Origin: Theodoxus fluviatilis
Taxonomy: Eukaryota > Mollusca > Gastropoda > Cycloneritida > Neritidae
DNA: 15,000 nucleotides
NCBI GenBank assembly: GCA_034096865.1
Contig: JAWQFJ010012047.1
Location: forward strand, 35,001 to 50,000
Direction: 5' to 3'
Shown here: one piece after another, positions 1 through 7,225 of the stretch
Layout of the letters: each line of letters begins with the position of its first letter
Numbering within the stretch: position 1 is the stretch's first letter
Made by a program: the position numbers and the translations under genes
The notes under the pieces: model-generated
Told to the model about the DNA's origin: nothing
What the model saw: the letters and a program-made list of their open reading frames with translations, nothing else
The model's database searches: none

Positions 1-65
1 AAAAGTCGATGGTTTTCACACTGCAGATAAAAAATCAAAGCCATGGCATCGCTGCAATTAAATTA

Positions 66-66
66 G

Positions 67-116
<50 letters not shown>

Positions 117-617
117 GAGAGAGAAACAGAGAAAGAGAAACAGAAAGAGAAAGAAACAGAAAGAGAGAGAGGGGAGAGAGATAGAAAGAGAAACAGAGAA
201 AGAGAAAGAGAGAGAGAAAAAAAGAGGAGATAGAAAGAGAGAAAAAATTAAGAAAAAAGAGGGAGAGAGAGAGAAAATAGAAAGAGAGAGAGAAAGAGAG
301 AGAAAAAAGAAAGAAAAAAGAGGGAGAGAGAGAAACATAGAAAGAGAGAGAAAAACAGAGAGAGAGAAACATAGAAAGAGAGAGAAACAGAGAGAGAAAC
401 AGAAAGAGAGAGAGAGAAAGAGAGAGAAATAATAAAGAAAAAAGAGGAAGAGAGAGAGAAACAGAGAAAGAGAGAGAGAGAAACAGAGAGAGAGAGTAAC
501 ATAGAGAGAGAGAGAAAAACAGAGAGAGAGAGAGTGAAACATAGAAAGAGAGAGAAAGAGAGAGAAATAAAGAAAGAAAAAAGAGGGAGAGAGAGAAAAA
601 CAGAGAGAGAGAAAAAA
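66..617. repeat. (GA)n-rich polypurine microsatellite
   Basis: About 550 bases are almost entirely purine on the + strand: a pure (GA)n start followed by degenerate GA blocks. Scattered AAACAG, ACATAG and AATAG interruptions supply nearly all the pyrimidines. A larger motif, AAAAAAGAGGGAGAGAG or a close variant, recurs near 252, 314, 437 and 578, so the tract grew partly by copying multi-motif blocks and not only by dinucleotide slippage. Long open frames run through it on both strands (Arg/Glu-rich on +, Ser/Leu/Phe-rich on -). They reflect composition only. Mirror-symmetric polypurine DNA of this kind can form intramolecular triplexes; that is general knowledge and not shown here. Confidence 0.97.
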
Positions 618-658
618 CATCCATCCATCCATTCACGTTACTCTCCACTTCTTGACCT

Positions 659-894
659 GGGCCCGTATTCACAACGGCGATTTATGTTTTTAACACTCGA
701 TTTATCCCCTAGCCCCGCGTTATCTTGATCGGTTAAATAAGGTACGCTCGTCAGAGGCTTCTAGGTTGCGCTTTGCTATATATACTGGTTTCCAGCCAAG
801 GGAGAGCGGAACAGGCAGTTGGAATCGTCTGAGTTTAGAGATAAATCGGAGTTAAAATAAATCGCCGATAAATCGCCGTTGTGAATACGGGCCC
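659..894. mobile_element. MITE-like element with 26-bp perfect terminal inverted repeats
   Basis: The left end (659-684, starting GGGCCCGTATTCACAACGGC) is an exact reverse complement of the right end (869-894). Similarity continues inward with gaps: a TTTTTAAC...CGATTTATC stretch at about 688-708 matches, inverted, about 841-856. The right arm also carries a second copy of the ATAAATCGCCG motif (857-868 beside 868-879). The element is about 236 bp, encodes nothing, and has a unique centre (about 710-835). Size and structure fit a non-autonomous DNA transposon (MITE) or another foldback element. I could not identify a target-site duplication at the edges, so the superfamily is unassigned. It sits between the GA tract and the first minisatellite. 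Confidence 0.72.
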
Positions 895-945
895 TGCATA
901 GTATTTATTCCTTTCCGAATCAGCAGGACACGTGACACTATGGTG

Positions 946-1296
946 GCTGCAGCAAGGTAAATCTACACTCAGTGTACATTAGAACAACAATGCAGCACCG
1001 ATGCTACACTCAATGTACATTAGAACAACAATGTAGCACCGATGCTGCAGCAAGGTAAATCTACACTCAGTGTAGATTAGAACAACAATGCAGCACCGAT
1101 GCTACAGCAAGGTAAATCTACACTCAGTGTACATGAGTACAACAATGCAGCACCGATGCTACAGCAAGGTAAATCTTCACTCAGTGTACATTAGAACAAC
1201 AATGCAGCACCGATGCTACACTCAGTGTACATTAGAACAACAATGCAGCACCGATGCTACACTCAGTGTACATTAGAACAACAATGCAGCACCGAT
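946..1296. repeat. Dimorphic 57/41-bp minisatellite, 7 units
   Basis: Seven head-to-tail units end in GCAGCACCGAT. Four are 57 bp (946-1002, 1044-1100, 1101-1157, 1158-1214) and three are 41 bp (1003-1043, 1215-1255, 1256-1296), in the order L-S-L-L-L-S-S. The short unit equals the long one minus 16 bp lying between two CTAC direct repeats, as expected from slippage or microhomology deletion. Each unit holds the near-perfect palindrome TACACTCAGTGTA. Some long units also contain the 10-bp palindrome TGCTGCAGCA. A partial eighth unit (GCTACAT) begins at 1297. Open frames across it are incidental. Confidence 0.95.
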
Positions 1297-1530
1297 GCTA
1301 CATTTGTCGTGCTTTGGAATCACACGCAGACGGCTTGAGGACCAGTGGTCGCACTTCTCTGCACCGCGGGCTCCGGCACGAGGGTATGCCACCAAGAGAA
1401 CTCCAGTCCTGGCGAAGGGTGGCCGCAAGGGAAGCGACAGCCACCTTCCAGGAGTCTACACAGAGCCGACTCGCCACTGCCGGGGAGAGAGGGAGGGCTG
1501 CAGCTCAGGACACCTGCAGAGCTGTCTTCC
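1297..1530. other. Unique spacer, no recognised feature
   Basis: This GC-rich single-copy sequence lies between two minisatellites. It is open in more than one + frame, but no translation resembles a domain I know and there is no convincing start context. I see no RNA gene or promoter. Confidence 0.6.
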
Positions 1531-2416
1531 TGTGTCCCCGCTGTCCCCGTCACTGTGGCTTCCTGTGTCCCCACTGTCCCCGTCACTGTGGCTTCCTGTG
1601 TCCCCACTGTCCCCGTCACTGTGGCTTCCTGTGTCCCCACTGTCCCCGTCACTGTGGCTTCCTGTGTCCCCACTGTCCCCGTCACTGTGGCTTCCTGTGT
1701 CCCCACTGTCCCCGTCACTGTGGCTTCCTGTGTCCCCACTGTCCCCGTCACTGTGGCTTCCTGTGTCCCCACTGTCCCCGTCACTGTGGCTTCCTGTGTC
1801 CCCACTGTCCCCGTCACTGTGGCTTCCTGTGTCCCCACTGTCCCCGTCACTGTGGCTTCCTGTGTCCCCACTGTCCCCGTCACTGTGGCTTCCTGTGTCC
1901 CCACTGTCCCCGTCACTGTGGCTTCCTGTGTCCCCACTGTTCCCGTCACTGTGGCTTCCTGTGTCCCCACTGTCCCCGTCACTGTGGCTTCCTGTGTCCC
2001 CACTGTCCCCGTCACTGTGGCTTCCTGTGTCCCATTGTCCCCGTCACTGTGGCTTCCTGTGTCCCCACAGTCCCCGTCACTGTGGCTTCCAGTGTCCCCA
2101 CTGTCCCCGTCACTGTGGCTTCCTGTGTCCCCACTGTCCCCGTCACTGTGGCTTCCTGTGTCCTCACTGTCCCCGTCACTGTGGCTTCCTGTGTCCCCAC
2201 TGTCCCCGTCACTGTGGCTTCCAGTGTCCCCACTGTCCCCGTCACTGTGGCTTCCTGTGTCCCCACTGTCCCCGTCATTGTGGCTTCCTGTGTCCCCACT
2301 GTCCCCGTCACTGTGGCTTCCTGTGTCCCCACTCTCCCCGTCACTGTGGCTTCCTGTGTCCCCACTGTCCCCGTCACTGTGGCTTCCTGTGTCCCCACTG
2401 TCCCCGTCACTGTGGC
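1531..2416. repeat. 33-bp minisatellite, 27 units
   Basis: Units open TGTGTCCCCACTGTCCCC and close GTCACTGTGGCTTCC. The length fits 27 x 33 bp minus one single-base deletion (TCCCATTG near 2030) and a last unit lacking TTCC. The first ~15 units are nearly identical; point variants (CCAGTG, TCCTCA, CATTGTG, CTCTCC, CACAG) accumulate after about 2030. The unit holds smaller TGTCCCC sub-repeats, suggesting it arose from a shorter motif. Because 33 is divisible by 3, each frame repeats an 11-residue peptide (FLCPHCPRHCG, SCVPTVPVTVA or LPVSPLSPSLW on +; GSHSDGDSGDT or EATVTGTVGTQ on -). Five of six frames are open, and the indel merely swaps one open frame for another. This argues against coding selection. 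Confidence 0.97.
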
Positions 2417-2535
2417 GCGCGTGTCGGCCTGGCGAGTCACACATGTTCGGAGGAGACAGCAGACTGCAGGGTGTGCCCTTGTCGCTTGCGAAAGGCAACA
2501 CTACGCTGTGACTACAAGTTTGCTAGCAAATCCAT
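2417..2535. other. Unique spacer, no recognised feature
   Basis: Single-copy sequence between the 33-bp array and the alternating purine-pyrimidine tract. I recognise no gene, RNA or regulatory element. Confidence 0.5.
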
Positions 2536-2605
2536 GTGTTTATGCATATGTGTGTGTGCGCACGTGCCCTCGCGCGCACGTGTATGTGTGTGCGTGCCGG
2601 TCTAA
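2536..2605. other. Alternating purine-pyrimidine tract (Z-DNA candidate)
   Basis: The stretch is dominated by TG/CG/CA steps such as TGTGTGTGTGCGCACGTG and CGCGCGCACGTGTATGTG. Alternating purine-pyrimidine DNA rich in CG and TG is the classical substrate for left-handed Z-DNA under supercoiling. The sequence pattern is seen directly; Z-formation is inference. It lies directly upstream of the long (CT)n tract. Confidence 0.7.
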
Positions 2606-2645
2606 CAGTCTGCCTGTTTCCGCCTGTGTCCCAACCTCTCATTCC

Positions 2646-2648
2646 CCT

Positions 2649-2707
<59 letters not shown>

Positions 2708-2737
2708 CTCTATCTCTCTCTCTCTGTCTCTCCCTCC

Positions 2738-2780
<43 letters not shown>

Positions 2781-2891
2781 TCTCTCTCCCTCTCTCTCCC
2801 TCTCTCTCTCTTTCTATCTCACTCTCTCTCTCTCTCTCTCCCTCTCTCTCTCTCTCCCTCTCTCTCTCTCTCTCCCTCCATCTCTCTCTCC

Positions 2892-2942
<51 letters not shown>
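2646..2942. repeat. (CT)n polypyrimidine microsatellite
   Basis: Nearly 300 bases are almost pure C/T on the + strand: (TC)n blocks interrupted by CCC, TAT, TGT, TTTCTATC and CCTCCAT variants. CCCTCTCTCT-type blocks recur, so block copying as well as slippage contributed. Open frames through it (Ser/Leu on +, Arg/Glu on -) are compositional. Confidence 0.97.
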
Positions 2943-2943
<1 letters not shown>

Positions 2944-3148
2944 GCCACAGAGGGGCCATATCCATGATAACGTGTGTTGACAAAGCGGGATTGATCAAAC
3001 GACCATGGACGAGAGTTATCGTCCCTGGCGAGTCCTTTGGGGGCAGAATCCTGCTGAGGTTTTCGGTCTGTTTGTGCCGTCATCGTCCATCACCGCGCTA
3101 GGCGCCACCAGGGCGGCCGTCCAGGTCGGAGGACTTCGCTAGAGAAAG
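2943..3148. other. Unique spacer, no recognised feature
   Basis: Single-copy GC-balanced sequence. The frame that crosses the two upstream repeats continues to 3101 here, but this part shows no domain or conserved motif that I recognise. Confidence 0.5.
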
Positions 3149-3262
3149 ATGGCTGGGAAAGGACGAGGTGACACGGACAGGGAAAAATGGCGGGAAGAGA
3201 TATGGCGCGAAGAGAAATGGCGGGAAGGGACAGTGATGGGAAAAGGCGAAATGGCGGAGAAT
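3149..3262. repeat. Degenerate ~15-bp purine-rich tandem repeat
   Basis: The block contains consecutive 15-bp units at 3188-3202 (TGGCGGGAAGAGATA), 3203-3217 (TGGCGCGAAGAGAAA) and from 3218 (TGGCGGGAAGGGACA). More diverged ATGGCNGGRAA copies lie on both sides. It makes a charged open frame (WREEIWREEKWREG) at 3149-3364 that I read as a by-product of the in-phase 15-bp repeat, not a gene. Divergence among units suggests an old or decaying array. Confidence 0.7.
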
Positions 3263-3915
3263 GTTTCTGACGGAAATGAAAAATGGTGCCATTTGATGAA
3301 ATGGGGGACCAATCTCATTGCTTCATCAATAACACGCCCAATCAGACCGAGAAAGACTTCTTGACTTCGCCAATATACCACGTGGATTGAACATCTATCG
3401 TCTGCAAGACATCGAAGACGATATGTCTGGGTCGGGTTTCAAAGGAACGGGAAGAAAACTGGCAGTGCCGATTACACTTGATGAGCTCCCTGGATGACTG
3501 TGGCATGATGGAGCTGTCCATCTCCAAGTGCAGGACGTCCTCGCTTTCCATCGCACACGGTGTCACCGCCACAGGATGCCTCTTCCACGCGAAGTCTCGG
3601 TCTGAAGTGCAGCGAAGTCCCGCAACACAGCCCTGACAGTACATCGATAGACAGTTCTGGAAGTCACGTGGTGCAAAACGCGAGCGATCTCTTTTCAAAG
3701 GCCGGGATTAATGACCCAGACACACAGAACCAGATTGCTGCAGTAGCTGCTGCTTCAGATCTGGCGGTCGCGCGACACCAAAGCCGGTGTCAAACGGGAC
3801 AGAAACTTTGATGACAAACACTTTCACGAGCATCTGTTGCCTTCTCCATGCGCACACCTTGGCTTTTGACATGGAAGGTCCGCATATTTCAAAGGCGATA
3901 ACTCGTGGGTGACGC
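3263..3915. other. Unique region, no recognised gene
   Basis: About 650 bases of non-repetitive sequence. Open frames at 3342-3698 (-, 118 codons) and 3560-3811 (+, 83 codons) overlap each other. Neither translation shows a domain, signal peptide or membrane segment that I can recognise. A diverged exon or old mobile element cannot be excluded from sequence inspection alone. Confidence 0.5.
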
Positions 3916-4130
3916 GGTCCAGGGGAAAATGAAGACACGGAGGCCTGCCGTCGGGCGCGGTCCAGGGGAAAATGAAGACACGGAGGCCTGCCGTCGGGCG
4001 CGGTCCAGGGGAAAATGAAGACACGGAGGCCTGCCGTCGGGCGCGGTCCAGGGGAAAATGAAGACACGGAGGCCTGCCGTCGGGCTAGGTCCAGGGGAAA
4101 ATGAAGACAGGGAGGCCTGCCGTCGGGCGT
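3916..4130. repeat. 43-bp minisatellite, 5 near-identical units
   Basis: Five units start at 3916, 3959, 4002, 4045 and 4088, each opening GGTCCAGGGGAAAATGAAGA and closing GGCCTGCCGTCGGGC. They differ only at the last few bases (CGC, CGC, CGC, TA-, CGT types) and at one CACGG/CAGGG site in unit 5. Near-identity points to recent expansion or homogenisation. Since 43 is not a multiple of 3, one - strand frame reads all three phases in turn, giving FPLD and FPWT peptides inside a 187-codon open frame (3708-4271). I treat that frame as non-genic. Confidence 0.97.
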
Positions 4131-4360
4131 GGATATCGTGAAGGAGGCATGCGCGTGAAAATCATCAAAGGCCAGCACAAACCGCCAAGCAACACATGAC
4201 AATGCAAATATCGTGCTCTGCAGTTGGTTTTGTTTTTCTAACAGCCAGCCAGTGAAAACCGAAAGAAACAAACATATCTACAATATTAAAACACAATATT
4301 CTCTTTCGCTGATGTGTCAAATGAAAGAGTTTATATCGTAATTTATTTCCTACCCACTAC
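4131..4360. other. Unique AT-richer spacer
   Basis: Single-copy, AT-richer sequence between the 43-bp array and the compound microsatellite. I see no gene, RNA gene or recognisable control element. Confidence 0.5.
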
Positions 4361-4406
4361 CTTCTCTCTCTCTGTCTCTCTGTCTCTCTGTCTCTCTGTC
4401 TCTCTG

Positions 4407-4474
<68 letters not shown>

Positions 4475-4482
4475 TCTCTCTC
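4361..4482. repeat. Compound microsatellite (TC)n-(TCTCTCTG)n-(TC)n-(AC)7-(TC)n
   Basis: A short TC run is followed by about six TCTG-containing 8-bp units, a longer pure TC run, then (AC)7 at 4461-4474 and a final TC run. The microsatellite directly abuts the first base of LINE homology at about 4483, so the 5' junction of the truncated LINE lies inside or at the edge of simple repeat. Confidence 0.96.
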
Positions 4483-4635
4483 CTGTTCATCACTTAAGTG
4501 GCCGACTACATCCGGGAAAATGGACGCCACGGAGTGCTGCTGATACCTGGAGCCCAGAAGTTATATTCCTTGATGTTTGCAGACGACATTGCACTGCTAG
4601 CCACAACTCCTACTGCGTCAGGTGGACAGACTTAA
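4483..4635 (+). pseudogene. LINE reverse transcriptase fragment with FADD active-site motif
   Basis: The translation in this frame gives VADYIRENGRHGVLLIPG, then KLYSLMFADDIALLATTP. FADD (4576-4587) is RT motif C, which carries the two catalytic aspartates that bind metal ions during target-primed reverse transcription. A TAA at 4495-4497 interrupts the frame near its start. After ATTPTAS the frame ends at TAA 4633-4635, while the homologous reading continues in the +1-shifted frame at about 4622 (DRLNAASQYISL). A small indel near 4612-4628 therefore broke the ORF. No N-terminal endonuclease or earlier RT motifs are present in the window. Confidence 0.88.
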
Positions 4636-5089
4636 CGCTGCCTCCCAGTACATCAGCCTTATTATAAATAAATATAAGACTAAAGTGATGGTTTTTAGAA
4701 GGGGCGGGCATCTAGGCAAAGGAGAACGATGGACCATAGACGGTGACAAGCTGGAGGTAGTGAACCAGTACAAATGTTTGGGTTTGGTTTTTACAACAAA
4801 ACTATCACTATCGACAGCCCTCGACTGTCAAGTGTTAGGAGCAAAACACATGGTTTTTACAACAAAACTATCACTATCGACAGCCCTCGACTGTCAAGTG
4901 TTAGGAGCAAAACACAAAACGTTGGACTTGATACAGACAATGAGGAATTTACACACACAAAGTATCACCGTGTTTTTTAAACTCTTTGATGCCCAAGTTC
5001 AACCATCTCTATACCTAATGTTGATCCGATCAAATTTGCCCGAAAGGATGAACTGGGCAAAGTCTGTACAAAATGTATGTCTAAACTAG
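4622..5089 (+). pseudogene. LINE RT distal part and connector, with in-frame duplication and deletion
   Basis: This segment continues the RT: LNAASQYISLIINKYKTKV followed by VMVFRRGG resembles the LNxxSxYxxxxxIxNxxKTKVMVF region just downstream of motif C in Jockey/CR1-type LINEs. KLEVVNQYKCLGLVFTTKL matches the following 'YLG' block. A perfect 66-bp duplication (4785-4916) adds 22 residues without shifting the frame. The sequence then reads TMRNLHTQSITVFFKLFDAQ, which should lead into a long connector, but it jumps after PSLY to NWAKSVQN. That indicates loss of a substantial internal piece. The frame ends at TAG 5087-5089 while homologous sequence resumes in the overlapping frame from about 5050. 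Confidence 0.85.
4785..4916 (+). repeat. Perfect 66-bp tandem duplication inside the LINE remnant
   Basis: Bases 4785-4850 and 4851-4916 are identical (both begin TGGTTTTTACAACAAAACTA and end GAGCAAAACACA). The 22-codon duplication preserves the frame, repeating FTTKLSLSTALDCQVLGAKH. Absence of any mismatch in an otherwise frame-broken element implies that the duplication is younger than the frame-disrupting mutations, or that it is an assembly artefact. Confidence 0.97.
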
Positions 5090-5624
5090 ACTTTGATTAT
5101 GTATGGATCAATGGTGGCACTCAAAACGAGAAGGGTTTGATTAGGTGTCTTAGACAGAATTTACGGGATTTTTATCTGCAGGAGTGGAATTCGAGAATTA
5201 CCTCTAGCATTAGATTTGATTTCTATAGATGTTTAAATGTTCATTTTCATGTGAACATTACTTGTTTTGTATAAACATCAAACAACTTCGTGATGCTTTG
5301 GCACGGTTCCGTGTTCGATGCACAGCTTTGAGAATTAATTCACGGTCGACCAGGGCAGATAATGGTGACTTGAAGTGCCCTGTATGTAATTGTAGCGAAA
5401 TCGAAAACGAAATTCACTTCTTAATGTACTGTCCAGAATACTATGACATTAGACAAAAGTACTTGTCAAAACATATGCAAAATGTTCATTTCAGTATAAC
5501 CTACTTGATGAAGGGAAAAGACGAACGGAAGAACCGTGACGGCGCAATGTTTGTTTATTATGCGTTCCAAAGACGCCTGCAGAAACTGCAAGACACTGCT
5601 TCAAACATGCAGGGTAAAGAGTAA
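5050..5624 (+). pseudogene. LINE C-terminal region with CCHC zinc-knuckle-like motif
   Basis: Two overlapping frames carry one homologous stretch. The first reads LDFDYVWINGGTQNEKGLIR, then LQEWNSRITSSIRFDFYR (to about 5232). A frameshift between about 5232 and 5262 moves the reading to INIKQLRDALARFRVRC and onward. The second part contains C-X2-C-X9-H-X4-C with Cys at 5376, 5385 and 5430 and His at 5415, set in CPVCNC...IHFLMYCPEYYDIR. It ends with MFVYYAFQRRLQKLQ and TAA at 5622-5624. This Cys/His block followed by an FVYxAF segment is the typical C-terminus of many metazoan CR1/Jockey-like LINE ORF2 proteins; its molecular role is not well established. The same block recurs on the - strand at 6776-7189. 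Confidence 0.85.
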
Positions 5625-5706
5625 CGCAACTAACGCGATATCATATATTTTATTCCAATGTACAGTTACCCATTATACTTTTAGGAAACCTTGATGTTTG
5701 TATATT
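5625..5706 (+). other. LINE 3' UTR remnant
   Basis: An AT-rich stretch of about 80 bases lies between the ORF2 stop and the first TCAA unit. It has no poly(A) tail: the sequence goes from TTGTATATT straight into TCAATCAATC. Elements of the CR1/L2 type commonly end in short tandem repeats rather than poly(A), which fits this junction. Assignment as 3' UTR is by position only. Confidence 0.6.
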
Positions 5707-6775
<1,069 letters not shown>

Positions 6776-7189
6776 TTAATTCATGGACCCAGTGGGTGTA
6801 ACATTAGTATCAGTCTTCTTTCCTCTCCGTTTCAGTGCTTGGTAGACGAACCAAGCAATCGGCCGACTGGTGGTGCCTGCGTACATCAAGACTTGTGCAG
6901 ATTTCATTCTGCTCAGTTCTTGGGGGCTTTTAAGAAAATCCGGTCTGAAATAATCATATTCGTGACATGCAAGCAAAAGATGGTCTTCGTTTCCGATTTG
7001 CCCACTCAATGGGCAGGACAACATGTTGTTATCAGCGTTTGCGGTGTATCTCCCTGCATGCATGACAGTGTGTGTCACCGAAACCCATTCTGAATCTTGC
7101 ATAGATGCTCCAGCGGACACACGCAGACTTCGTGAACAGGGCTCCACCTCATGGTCTGCGTCTGTTCGCACTCTGTGAAGGCACCGCAC
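6776..7189 (-). pseudogene. Diverged LINE C-terminal fragment (second copy, opposite strand)
   Basis: Read on the - strand, this frame carries the same C-terminal architecture as the + strand LINE. A GRYTANADN segment leads into C-X2-S-X7-H-X4-C (first Cys codon 7013-7015, Ser codon 7004-7006, last Cys codon 6965-6967), then HEYDYFRPDFLKS, and finally AWFVYQALKRRGKK before a TAA at 6776-6778. The second zinc-ligand Cys is Ser (AGT), one base from TGT. The element is 5'-truncated: the frame stays open past 7189 but homology is lost before the hexanucleotide satellite at about 7226. The upstream part (residues 1-35) is not confidently alignable. Divergence from the + copy indicates a different subfamily, not a recent duplicate. 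Confidence 0.75.
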
Positions 7190-7225
7190 AGCTACTGCAG
7201 GGACGCAAATACTTTTCCGTTTGGG

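Larger units (their letters stand above)
4483..5706 (+). mobile_element. 5'-truncated, internally deleted non-LTR retrotransposon (CR1/Jockey-like LINE)
   Basis: A dead LINE copy retains the end of the reverse transcriptase domain, part of the connecting region, the C-terminal zinc-knuckle-like region and a short 3' UTR. Homology begins at about 4483 (reading LFIT, stop, VADYIRENGRHG) and includes the RT catalytic motif FADD at 4576-4587. Coding potential is split over at least four frame segments (4483-4630, 4622-5089, 5077-5274, 5229-5624) with an in-frame TAA at 4495-4497. The region between DAQVQPSLY (ending about 5011) and NWAKSVQN (starting about 5050) is far shorter than expected for the family, so I infer an internal deletion. 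Family placement among CR1/L2/Jockey-type elements is from motif style only. 5' truncation is the usual outcome of LINE insertion. Confidence 0.9.

Noticed and set aside
1254..3101. 615-codon + strand frame with a Cys/His-rich FLCPHCPRHCG repeat as a zinc-finger-like protein
   Set aside because: Five of six frames are open across the 33-bp array, a 1-bp deletion switches the peptide mid-array, and the frame continues into a (CT)n microsatellite.
3108..3122. CTCF-like site (GCCACCAGGGCGGCC)
   Set aside because: It resembles the core CTCF consensus but is out of register in its GC-rich half; a single imperfect match is expected by chance.
3342..3811. Overlapping 118-codon (-) and 83-codon (+) frames as small genes
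   Set aside because: They overlap on opposite strands, show no recognisable motif, and such lengths are common by chance in eukaryotic DNA of this size.
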